This document shows positions 11,065-23,100 of a stretch of 64,000 bases of DNA, piece by piece. Origin of the DNA: Melanocharis versteri (Eukaryota > Chordata > Aves > Passeriformes > Melanocharitidae); contig VZTG01010716.1 in assembly GCA_013397845.1 (NCBI GenBank), positions 497,745-561,744 on the forward strand, read 5' to 3'. Made by a program: the position numbers and the translations under genes. Within the stretch, counting starts at the first letter, position 1. Each line of letters begins with the position of its first letter. The notes under the pieces are model-generated. The model ran no database searches and was not told where the DNA came from. It saw only the letters and a list, made by a program, of their open reading frames with translations.

Positions 11065-11166
11065 ATCCCCACACGTGACTGATCTATGAAATGGCAGAGA
11101 ATGGCACAGACTGTGACCAGAGACGCATAAGAATGAGCAAAGAGCAGCACAATGGGAACTTCACAG
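11065..11166 (+). CDS. VMP1: VMP1 exon 2, first coding exon (residues 1-25, D26 split)
   Basis: The acceptor is TCTTAG at 11064 and the donor ACAG|GTAGGT after 11166. There are 26 untranslated bases, then ATG at 11091. The encoded start MAENGTDCDQRR closely matches the known vertebrate VMP1 N-terminus. The exon leaves one base, which joins exon 3 to give Asp26. Confidence 0.95.
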
Positions 11167-14100
11167 GTAGGTGGAAAATCACTTTGTGTTCTCAGCTGGC
11201 CTGTTTGGGGTGTAAAATGACCAGCACAAGGTGGAAAAGGAATTGATGTTGGTTTCTTGTTGAGGCCAGGCTCGATGAGGCCACCTGATCTAGTGAGTGG
11301 CACCTCTGCCTGTGCCAGGGGGTGGAATGAGATGGGCTTTAAGGCCCCTTCCAACCCAAACCATTCTGGGATTCTGTGACTTTATTCCCACATAATGGAA
11401 AGGGCCTTGATGCCTGAATCAATCTTGGAAACCTCAGTCAGCTCTAAACCTGAAGGATTTCGGATTTCAAAGCCATGGAAGAGATTTGTGCTGTGTATTT
11501 CCATTCACGTTTCTCTCACACTCTTTTCCCCTCCCAAAGTTGTTGATCTGTGGTTCACATACATTTAAGCCCCACAAAGCTGACCTGGGTACCAACAGGG
11601 GCTACAACAAAAAAAACCTAAAAAAGTTAAACTCCGTTGGCAAATGTGTGGCTGTGGAAGTCAGGCTGTACAGCCCCACCCTTTGGCACTGAAAAGTTAG
11701 TTCTTGGTAATAAAAATCTGTTTTACTCTGGGACACATCCAGTTATTAGTCTCCCAATTTCTCGCTGTTCTGTTGAAATTCAATGTCACCATAATTTATT
11801 GGTTTCAGTGATAAATTACCAACAAAACAGTTTTAACTACTTCACCTCCTGCCTCTCCTCTGTTTTTCCTACTGGCATGTCTGAAGTAGCCTGGGGTTAA
11901 TGTTTAGAATTCATGAAAAATAACCTGAAAACACTTAATGAAGATTTTTGTGTCACTGAATTATCTGTGCTGTGTAGTAAAGCATGAAGATTACAATCAT
12001 CGTTGTTTGTTTCCTGTCAGCTTTGAATGTGCCAGTTCCATATTTAATTAAGTTTTGTAATCAAGTGATTTCTCAAGTTGTGTGCAGTCTTACACCATTG
12101 TCTTTTATGACCTTTTACTAAAAACAAGGTCATAAAAACATGGTTGAAGCATTTTTATTACACATATTAAATGAAAAAGATTAACTGCATGTTTGTATGT
12201 ATGGAACAAATTAAAGCCTTTTACTTAAAAACTTAAATCATTCTGTAACTCTGAGGGAATGTGAATGTTCTCCAGTATTTGCCAGGATTTCTGTTAGTTC
12301 ATCTAAAGCAACTGATTTTACAGCTAAGGAATACAAAATTAAGCAGGCTGTGTGACTAATGAGATCTGCAATTTCTATGTAAATATCAGCATCTGATAAG
12401 GCAGAATGTTTCAATTACTGGAGTAAGACTGAAATAATACATCTTGGGTTACAATATGCTGGAGATCAGATTAGATTAATATTTTTAATGCATCAGCTTT
12501 TTAAAAATCTATAATTTATGAATATTAATACAATGCAAAATAGAATACGTGTGTTGTGGCTGTGTAGTAAGTGATGTTTAAACAAGTTTGGTGTCTGTTT
12601 GGATACAAGTGTATTTTGTTATTGTTTACTGGTATAATTTTTTAAATCTTATTCCAGAATTCCTTTTCCTTAAAAGTTTAAAAATTACTACTGCTCGTTA
12701 GCTTGACAGCTTTTGAACAAGCTTCTCTCCTCCAAAAAACCAGCATGTGTTTGGGGTTTTATTCATCTTATTGTGAGCACAAAATAACACCTTGATTAGA
12801 AAACCCTTTTTGTGAGCAGGGCCTGGGCTGGGTGTGAGCTCAATCCCGGGCAGGGCTGTGCCCCAGAAGCAGCTCCTTTCCACGGGAGGAGTTTGGGAGA
12901 AGCTGGACAGGCTCCTGGCTGGGAGGGCAGGTGCTCTTATCCAGTTACACCGTGGCTGAGGGGGATAAAGAGCACGTGTAATTCCATCCGCTCCCAGCGC
13001 GGGAGGGAGGCTGGGAATAGCTCTGCTGGGAAAGAACCAGCTGGAAAGTTCAGGGGGAAATGTCCCTCCGCGGGTGCTGAGGTCACGTTTGACCCGGGGT
13101 GGTGGCTGCTTTCAGCTGCTCGGGCAGTGCCCTGCAGAAAGGCTGCTGCAGGTGCCAGGCCTGGGGCAGCCTGGTTCCCTGAGTGCCAGGGGGGAGCAAA
13201 CCACTGCATTCCCTGCATGTCACCTCATTCCTGAGGCACTGGCAGCAAACGCTTTGGGATCAGGAGAAAAGATGACTGAGAGCTCACGTTAACTTCCCCC
13301 AAAAATTTAAAAAAAAAAAATCAGTGTATTTCTGGGTAAGATAGCACCTGACCTGCCAGCCTGTGCTTTTACATTTTTAGTTTGTTTGTTTTTCATTTGC
13401 AGATTCCTCGATGTTGAGCGAGCGGAAGCGCAGGGAGCGAGAGGAGAGGTTGAATATTGTACTGTGGAAAAAACCGCTTGTTACCTTGCAGTATTTTTGC
13501 CTGGAAACTCTAATAAACTTGAAGGAATGGACCATAAAGTAAAGACCATTTCTTTAACTTCTACTAAGCGTTCTGGGGAAACCCATGCTCTGATTCAGTA
13601 GGTCATTCTGACATCTCGCTTTCCCTGATGATTCACAACTTGAAAACTGTTTTTTTCAGAGAACGTGTGTATTTTTGTCCCTTAAAGGTGGCTGCTGGAA
13701 CATCCCACGCTTGTAGCCGTGCACTCAAACCTTCTGCCTAAATTACATAAGTGCAGCAAGGTGGAGAAAATGGCAAACTGCCTTCCTGAAGAGTTGAATA
13801 TTCCAGTTTGAAGGAGAGGGGTGGTGTTTAGGGACCCTTAAGGCAAGGGATATTGTGCTTATGGCTGCAGTGCTAAGCACTGACCTACTAATGCAGGTGT
13901 TGGTACCACTGAGTAATCTTCAAATAGCTCAGCCAGGGCAGAGATCAGGGCTCTGTGGATCTTGCAGTGATGTTTATGATGCTGCAAAGAGGACTTTGCT
14001 TCTCTGTGGGCCCTTTTACAGCAGGAAATGATTTATTAAAGCACTTTCCCTGAGTGTTGCTTTCACACTGGATAAAACCAGCTTTTATTCCGGTGAGAGA

Positions 14101-17100
14101 ATTTGTGAGGAGCAGTCCTGCCATTCCCTGCTAGTGCTGAAATGCAGAGCCAGTTCTTAAGGCACAAGGCCCAAGGGCTTAGGCTGCCAAAACATGAGTA
14201 TAATTTGCAATGAAAATGCCAAGAGCAGCAGCAATCCAGTGCTTGTGTTGGTAACTGGGCTCTGTTGTGCTTGGGACTGAGTTTACAAAGCCTTTCCCAG
14301 TCAGGAGACAGCTTCTAATGTGACCTTGGGTGACTCCAGCTGTTGGGCTGCTCCTCTGCAGGCTGAGCTGAGCCTGGTGCTCAGGGTTGTGCTCACTCAC
14401 CCTCTGGGCTAGGCTGGAGGTGCTGGCAGTTCAGATTTACTGACAGAAACTTCTGGTTTCCATTTTCTTTTGAAATTATTCATATGAAAAATACTAGGTT
14501 TATGTAGTGTAGTCTTAATTCCCTTTTACACCCCACACCCCCTAAAAAATCTAACCCCCCAAGCCTATTTATTTTATTATGTGCATTCTTTCAACTACCA
14601 TTAGGAATTGTCTCTGAGATCTGTTTTACTGGATCTGACATCTGTAATTTCTGACAATCTCCAAGCGTTTATTTAAACTAAGCAGAAATAACATTTGAGG
14701 ATTTATTTTAAGACCTCAAATCTTATTTGGCTTCCTAGACATCCAGTTCTGTTGCAGATAGCACTTGCCTCCTCTGCTGAGCAGCACATTCAGTTGTCTG
14801 GCACTCCCCTGACAGAATCTTCACAGAAAATAACCCTGACTATTACAAGCTATTAAGTTGAGACCTCAGATTGACTCTTAATGATCTCCTGTGTTCCGTT
14901 GCATAAATTGTGTTTTGAATGACAATCATTTGAAAATTCAATTGTCATACTAATGCAAGCAGCACTAACTTTAATTTTAAAATATTTTGAGTGCTCTTTT
15001 CAGTTTGCTTAATATGAAATATTTGTGACTGTTTTCCTGTATCGTGTCCCACATTTTTATCTTTTTCTGTCTAAATAGATAAGTTACATTCACAGTTTGC
15101 TGTTATAGTCTGGGAATTTTAATTGATGCTAGCACTTGCTTTTTTATATATCATTAGGTGGCAATATAATAGTGTTTTCTGGAAAATAATAAATGTATTT
15201 GCTAATCTACTGTGTATGGCCACGTACACATCAAGCAGGAAAGAAAGCAGTAAAACCAAAAATGCTCAAAAATTGTTTAGTAGCAAATTACTTTGGAAAA
15301 CACTTTTTTCCCTTTACTCACCTAATGCTTCAGAGTTAACTAAAATATATTTATTACATTTGGAGCTGTTACAAGATATTAATTTTAATAGATGAGGGGA
15401 AACAAAATAATGTAAAGATTTGTTCCTGTGACTGTCACTGTGTTTCTGCCCAGCAGCACAGTTGGAAATCAGCACTTCTGAATTCCACCCAGCTCGTCCT
15501 TGCCCAGGGCCAGTGCAGGGCCTGCTCTGCTCTGTGCTTGGCCACAGCTGCTGCTCAGGGCCTGGGTCTGACTCTTGGCTCCAGGAGCTGAATTGTTTTC
15601 AGCTTGTGTTTGTTTTCAGACAGCTACTTTGTTTTTCTTTATTAAAGAAAAAAAATAAAATATGCGTGGCTGAACTTTGATCTCGCTTGACAGCGAAGCG
15701 GAGATTTTTCCCTAAAGAGTAAAGGCTCCCCAGATACTTTCTTGGGAGGTTTACACTGCTGCCTTTGTCCCTGCTGAGCACACCCAGGCAGCCCCATTCC
15801 CCAGGGGTAACTCAGTTCCTTTGAAATGCATGCTCAGTGGTGAAAAACCCTAATTTGCCGTTTTTCTTTAAGATTGTGGCACCGGCGAGGGGTCCTGGTG
15901 TGTGTGTTGCTGGCGCTGGCAGTGCTCACAGCCACGTACTACATCGAAGGAGCACATCAACAGGTACCACCCCTGCTTCCCTGCCTCACACTCCCTTCCC
16001 TGTGCTGGGAATTGAATGAATTGTGCTGGGATCTCCATGAATTTGTAATGTACCTTTTGAACTCCTGGCTAAGTTTTCGTTTCTCGAGTCGTGATTGCGC
16101 TGTTGGCTGTGCGTGAGTTGTGTTTCAGAGGTGGGGAGGGATGAGCTGTGTCATTTGATCTGTTCTGGTGGATCTGGAGGTGTCTCATCTGTTCCTGAGT
16201 AAAGCACACCTCGGGTGCTGCAGCACTCCTTCACAGCTGCTGTCAGCAAGCTTTTAATAGTGGTGGGAGCTCTTGAGGGCAAATGTTATCCTGAGTCGTG
16301 GCAGAGCTTCATGGTTCCCAAAAAATGATTCTTTTGTTTCTCTGGAAGGGTCTCTTGCCCAGCTGGGACAGGCACATGTAGAGATATAAAATGGTTTCAT
16401 GGTTCAGATTCTATTTCTGGTTCTGTGATACTTTTTATTGTTTTAAAATGGTCGTTTGAAGGCTTTGTGGAGCTTTGGTGAACACAAAAGGCTGGTGCTT
16501 TTGCAGCACTGAAAGTGTAAGACATGGTTTAAGCTTAGTGATGGTGGTGTCTGCACCCTTCCCCTCCCCATTTCTCGTGGAGTTTCAGATTTTCCTGGAG
16601 GACAGAGAGCCCTTTTAAAAACCAATTCCAACCGATGTCCCAGCTCTGAAATGAGCAGGTTCCCAATTCCAGAGAACTTGCCTCCATCCCTCCTGCTGTG
16701 GTGTGTCACTGCCTGCCTGAGGGACTGGAACCCAAATCCTGACTTCCTAGATTTCCTTGAGCCTGCTGGGAAGAAACGTGATCCTCTGGGACTGCTGAGG
16801 GCAGTGTCACCCTCAGGTGACAGCCAGTGCAGGAGTTCCCTGTGAAGGGAGGTGTCAGCCACGTGCACTTGGCGTTTTCAGGATGTTTTTGTGCCCTGGC
16901 AGGTTGGAGCCTGGATAAGAATGGTGCAAACTTCACCTTGGTGCTGCTGGTCCTTGGATGGTGTAAAATAGTGTCCAGAGCTTGCTGTGGCTTTCCCATA
17001 TCCCCTCATTTCTGTGTGCAGCAAACAACCAGATTTTTAATGTTTTCATAAAAGTAACAAACCTGCTACTCACTGCTCCAAGACACAGCATCCAACAGAC

Positions 17101-20100
17101 TCACTGGAAGTGCAGCTGATTTTATTCCTTTATTTAAGCTGTTCAGGCAATTCCCCGAGCTGCCTGGGCTCTACTTGCCACTGTCTGGGGTTTGCTCCTT
17201 GTGGGCCTGTTCTGGATTTCAGCCTCCTACTATTGAACCTGAATTTTCATCTATCTCCTTGGAAACTTGCTGATTCCAAGATGTGGGGGTTTTTCTTTTG
17301 AAAGTGCACTGTTTTCTCTACATGTCTGTGCTGTAACTGTAATAAATTGCAAATAGAAGTATCTAGGAGTCTATTTCAAATTGTTATAATCCAGATAAAT
17401 GTCTGTGTTAGCCTTATTTTCTCCCTTGGAGATATCATAATTTATTTTTTTTTCTTTTTTGTGTCTTTCCTTGTTCAGTATGTGCGGTACATGGAGAAGA
17501 AGTTCTTCTGGTGTGCCTACTGGGTAGGATTGGGCATTCTCTCCTCTGTTGGGCTTGGGACAGGTCTCCACACCTTTCTGCTCTACTTGGTAAGGATATT
17601 TCCACTCCATGTCCTTTCTGAATTGAGTACTTTAATTGTTGCAGATTTTAAAATAGCTGAATAAATAATTTTCTGCAAGTTCTCAACATGAAATACTTCT
17701 AAAGCTGGTGTTCTAGTGAATGCTGTTCATGTTCTACACTGCATCACCTTGTTCTGTAGTTTGCAAGCTCTGTTTTTATTGAACTGTGGATATTGGCCTG
17801 CTGTTGGTTAATCCTCACTTTGAAACAATGAGCCAAATCTGCAAATCTGCCAAATCTATCCTCTAATCTCCTCATTTAAATGAAGCGTGTTCTACTGTGT
17901 GCAGCTCAAGTGTTTCCATTTAAAATCTTTCAGAGTATTTTTTTAGTAGTTTAAAATGATCATTTTTCTGACTGAAGCCACCAAAACAGGCAGCTGGTTT
18001 AAAGTTCAGTCTGTATTAATTTTGCTTTGAAAATAATAGCAAGAACAATGTTTTTCTATGAAGATAAAATATCTTATGAAAATTTGCATGTTGTTTATCT
18101 CAGCTTAGCTATGAAAGTCAGGGAAATGTTTGGGTGTGTTTTGCTTTTGGCTATTGGATTAGTTCCTGGTTTATGAAACCACTGTCCTGGATTCAAGAAA
18201 AGGATTCATGGCCACAAAATAATTAAAACCAGTTCATGCACCAAATGTCATCTTGTATTTGGAACAATTACAGATGTTTACTTTCAGAGCTGCTTTAATC
18301 ATTAACAATAACACAGAAAACACTACAAGAAACTCCTGCCTTTCCCCCCAGCAGGGCAGTGCCTGGGACATGGGATGGCATGGGATGAGCAGCCTCAGAT
18401 TTACTCTGAGTGTAGCTTCTGTCCTAAAGATTGTGGAAGGAATTCCTGCTAAACAAAACCAAGTGTATTGAGCACTGTCAAACCCCAGGCCACTCCAAGA
18501 TGATTTTGGTACATGAAATCTTCCTAAGACAGCACCACTTTTCTTCTTAAAGAAGGTGGAATGAGTTAACCTTTCTTTTACTCTGTATTTAAAAATCAAA
18601 GTTCTAAATTACTTCAGTGTAGAAAAATTAAATTCCGCATTACATCACTTTGATTGTCCTGTGGGATACGTGAACCTTGTGGAGGTACTTAGGCCATGAC
18701 CTGAGCTGACACTGAAATAATTTATAGAAAATAGAACTTTTCAGTTGGTTTATCAGTATAACTTATGATGAGTGTTTGGGAGGTGAACAACCTTCCAAAG
18801 ATTACAGGGATGTGTCACCCAGGAAAAGAAATGGAGTTTAATATTGTTAGGGGAGGTATTTATTTGGAACAGAAGAGGGAAGGCTTCACGTAACTTTGTT
18901 AGGAGAGGGAAACAAACTGAATAGGTTACACTGAGTAATTAGAAGGTGGTTATAGAGCAAAATGTGATTAAAATGTACCATCAACATCTAAAGTGTAATA
19001 CTACAGGAGAAATACTGGTTTGCTTTAAATATATGAGGCAGATAAGCACGTTCCTGTTACACTGAGGGAATTCCGTGAAGGCAGTGGGTGTAGGAGGAAA
19101 GAGAAGCCGGGATTTGCTTCCCTTTTTTTCTCCTGAGCAAGATTTAGTGATTAGCATGGTCTGCTCGGGTCAATTAACACCTTCTGGGCACTGCCTGAGC
19201 ACCTCATAGTTTACACCTCCGTGGAACCCACGCGGTTGTTGCCACTAGATGGCAGAGGGAGTGTAAGAACAGCGGTGCCTGGCCCTACCAAACCGTGCTT
19301 CTGTTTGGAGCACCTGAACTGTTAATGTTCTTATCGCTGCAGCTGTATCAGCAAGGTGTACATGGAATCTGTTATCACGGTAGTAAAACAGTGCTCGATA
19401 TCTGCTCCGTGTCAGAGGGAACAAGGAGTACTAACGTGAGGCTGCTGCTGCAGCTTTTAGGGGTGAACTCTTTCAGAGCAGTGCTCTGGATTTAACCCAT
19501 CTGGAAACAATGCAATTAGAAGCTCCAGCTCTCAAAGGGAGGAGTTGTAACTGTTCTGCTTTGTTATTTGTGCAGCAGTTCCCTCTAAAAGTAGAAATAT
19601 GACACATTAAATGGGGCTCTCAATATTAACTTGTGCATTACCATTGATCTACTTTTCATGTTCCATATACTTTAATTATATTTCTTCATGGTAAAACTTA
19701 TTCTTCTATTGACTCTAAGAAATGAAAAGTTACAAAACAAATCCTCCCCTGCTTTAGTGCCTGGATTTGCTGGCAATGGAGAATAGACCCAGTAAGTGCT
19801 TTCAAATTGCTTTTAATTAATTGCTCATTTTAAAGCTGTATGTACAGGGAGATTGTTGGGAATGCAATTACATGCTGGGAGAACAATGCCCGTGGGCCCA
19901 CCCATGTGGTGCTGAGCTCTGCTGGGACTTGCAGCATTGTCTGTGCCACTGAGGGCACGTGGAGGAATTGATGGCATGTAGGCACCTGCTCAGGCTCCTT
20001 CAGCTGTCACACAGGTGCATCTGAATTAAATACACTGGATTATCCATTTACTGCATATGGCCATTCCCAAGCACTGGGCAGGCCGTGGAAGTGGTTATGC

Positions 20101-23100
20101 AATGGCTGCAGTATATGAATGACTCTGATGTTTGCTTTCCCTGGCCTGCTTAGCTGTTTTTCCAGTGTTGAAAACTGTCATTTGTCTGGATCCTTCAGAG
20201 CATCTCTCACCAGCTGCTTTTTGGAGCTGCATTCCAGTGCCAGGAGAGATCCCGGGGTTAGCTGAGAAGAGAGTACTTGGGAACAGTTTGCTAAAAGTAG
20301 AATTTAAAGCAGCCTCAGTGTGGGAGGGGTGTTGCTGCCTCAGGATCACTTCGGTTCACATCTGATTTGGGATTTTTTTGGTCACCAGTCCTTGGTGCAA
20401 GAGGAACAGGTCAAGCGTGTCGGTTTGATACCGGGCTTTTAATTGCTGTTCCTGTGATGTGAGAGCTTTCTATATGTCAGAAAGGGCCTGAACATTGTCT
20501 GATGTGTCAGTTCCTAGTTTAATGCTGTTTCCTTAGTTGTTGCCAGCACTGGATGTAAAATCTGACATGGCTTTTTGGGAAACAATTCTCGTGCTGCACT
20601 TGGCACTGAGCGAAGGGCTGGCACAGAGCAGATCTTCAACGCACGAACAGGGAAGCAGGCCACTCTTCCAAGAATCCTTTCCATTCTGACACTTTCAAAA
20701 CAAGTCTGCTGGCTTATTTTCCTGAAGCCCATTAAAGGTTTTTCACAATTCTTTAAAAACAACCCTTAAAAATAGTCATCATGATGTGGTTCTGTAGGAA
20801 ATAAAACTATTATGATTAATGACTCTAAATACTGGTTTTAGCAGCGCATGGCTTTTTCCTCGGTCCTGAGATGTTTTCTGTTGGTGGTAGATTAAACTAT
20901 GAACAGCATGAATCACCTCATTACCAGCAGAGGATGGCTGAGGGTAACTGATGAGGAATTTTTGGTGTTTGCACATCTCTGAAAGATCTTTGCTGCCGAA
21001 CAGGAATGAATGAGGTGGCGGCGCCGGAGGGCTCGGAGCAGGGGACAGTAGGTGGAGTGCTGGGCTGGGATCACGGGCTGTGGCCATCCCCACCCAACGC
21101 TCTGCCTCGTGCTTCGGTTTCACTTCAGCTCTGAAAAACGGATTGTCAGAGATGTGGCCAAGAAAAAAGTGCTTAAAACGAGTGGTTGTGAGAGGAGGGT
21201 GGGTAACGTCCCCTCTCCCTGGGGATGTGAAATCCCTGAAGGGATGAATGGCACCGAATTCCTCACCGGTCAAAAGCTCCGGGCGAGCTCTGGCTGTTCG
21301 AATTGTTTATGTTTTTGTTGCTTAAATGTGGATTCTGTTTGCTGCTGCTGGAGCCCAGGGGGCAACTGCTGAGGGGGTTTGTGCTGGTGGCCGGGCCCTG
21401 GGCGAGCACAAACAGGAAATGTGAGGTACAATAGCAATGGTTGTGCCGAGCTCCAGCCCGGATATTTCAGCGCTGGAATATGTGGGTTTGTCAGGAATTC
21501 TTACAGGGCTGCTGGGCAGCAGAGTGGAATAGGGCACAGCAAAAATAAAGAGCAGAAATGTGCGTTTAAAGAGAGAAGTGAGTCAGGAAGGCAGTGCCCT
21601 TACTGCCAGTGCTGTCCTTTGAGAGCTGAGTTGGGTTTGTCTGGCTTTGAGGGCTCAGCATCTCACTTTCATTCTGAATTGGTTCCCCTCACCAGGGATC
21701 ACATTCTGGCCTCCCCAAACAGTCATAGTTTGCAGCTGAAATGAGCCCTGTGTTGGCCCTACCCAAACTGGTTTAGGTTAGAATTTGAAGATGTAAAAGC
21801 CAGACACTTGTGCAATAATGAATCCATTATCTTGGAAAAAAAAAAGATGTTGGTGGTGTAAATAATTTAAAAGAAAACAAACCCACACAAATAAACGGTT
21901 TCCTGTCAGGACTACTGAAAGCTTTTTTAAGTCAAACCTAATTCCTTTCAGTTCTCTTGTTCCAGGAGCTGAGCTTGTAAGAGGACTCATGATAAAAATT
22001 ACTTAAGTCCCTCTTAAAAGAGAAGCTCACAAAACAGGACTTACTCCACTTTAATGAAGCAGACAGAATAATTTAGAAACTCGCACAGCTTATTCTCTTT
22101 TTTCGTTTTCTCCATTTACTTCCTCGTGACTAATACAGGAGTATTTTCATAGTAATTATCAGCTTCAGGAGAGGTTTTGCTCTTTCCCCGCAGATCATAC
22201 AAAAGTATTGTGAGTAACCCAGCAAATGATGGCTCTGTGTGTAAAGGAAAAAGTGAGAAACAAAGGCTGAGCTGCCTCAGCCAGGTGGGAGGTGCAGCAG
22301 TGCTCCCCTTCCCAGCGCTGAATTCTTTTTGTGAAGTGAGGTGTTCACTTCCAGCCCTCACTGTTCTCCAGTTCACACGTCAACTTGCAAGCCTAAAACA
22401 AAGGAAATAAAAAAGGGCTCTGTCTAATACCTGTGCTCAGATTACTGCTATTGAATTGCTGAGGTGGTTGAAAGAAAAGTACGTGGAGGGTGCAGAAGGC
22501 AGAAATTATTTCTAAGATAAGTTGAAATGGAGCCTGTTTGTGTGAGGGTCGTTTTTGTCTCTTCTTCTGTCATTTGTTTCTTTCCTGTCTTTAAACTACT
22601 TTCTCCAGCTGCCCTAAGCTTTCTACAATGAACTGGAATACTTGAATCAACATAAAACTTGTTTAAAAATCAATTTTGCAGTTACCTCACCAGAAACTCC
22701 TGCTTACAGCTCACCTGGGCTGTGTTCTGCTTGAAACTGTGGCATTGATATTAATAAAGCACTGATGAACTGGGAGGGTCTGCTGAATTAACTGGACACT
22801 GCTGCTAAATCAGTTGTGCAATCTGGGTGTTTCTTAAATCTTCTGGCGGCTCGCTTGCATTTGAAAAACCTGAGATGAAAAGTGGTGTTTTCAAGGAGAA
22901 AAACCTTCATTTGAAGTCTTGGTCCCTCTAAGTGCTCCCGTTCTTTTCAGATGCCTGTAGACACCTACAGAGAGTAAACTCAGCACTGCTGGCTTAGGGA
23001 CTGTGCAAGAACAGTCCCGTGGGGTGATGGAGGAGTTAATGGGACCATGGAGGAGTTAATGGGACCATGGAGGAGTTAATGGGACCACGGAGGAGTTAAT

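Larger units (their letters stand above)
11167..13402 (+). other. VMP1: VMP1 intron 2
   Basis: The intron is 2.2 kb and contains a short CR1 3' end (11262-11380) and an inverted repeat (12103-12137) in AT-rich sequence. A mildly GC-rich patch lies at about 12800-13200. No gene is seen inside. Confidence 0.7.

Noticed and set aside
14919..14948. 8-bp inverted repeat ATGACAAT/ATTGTCAT
   Set aside because: Arms this short at this spacing are expected by chance in 64 kb.
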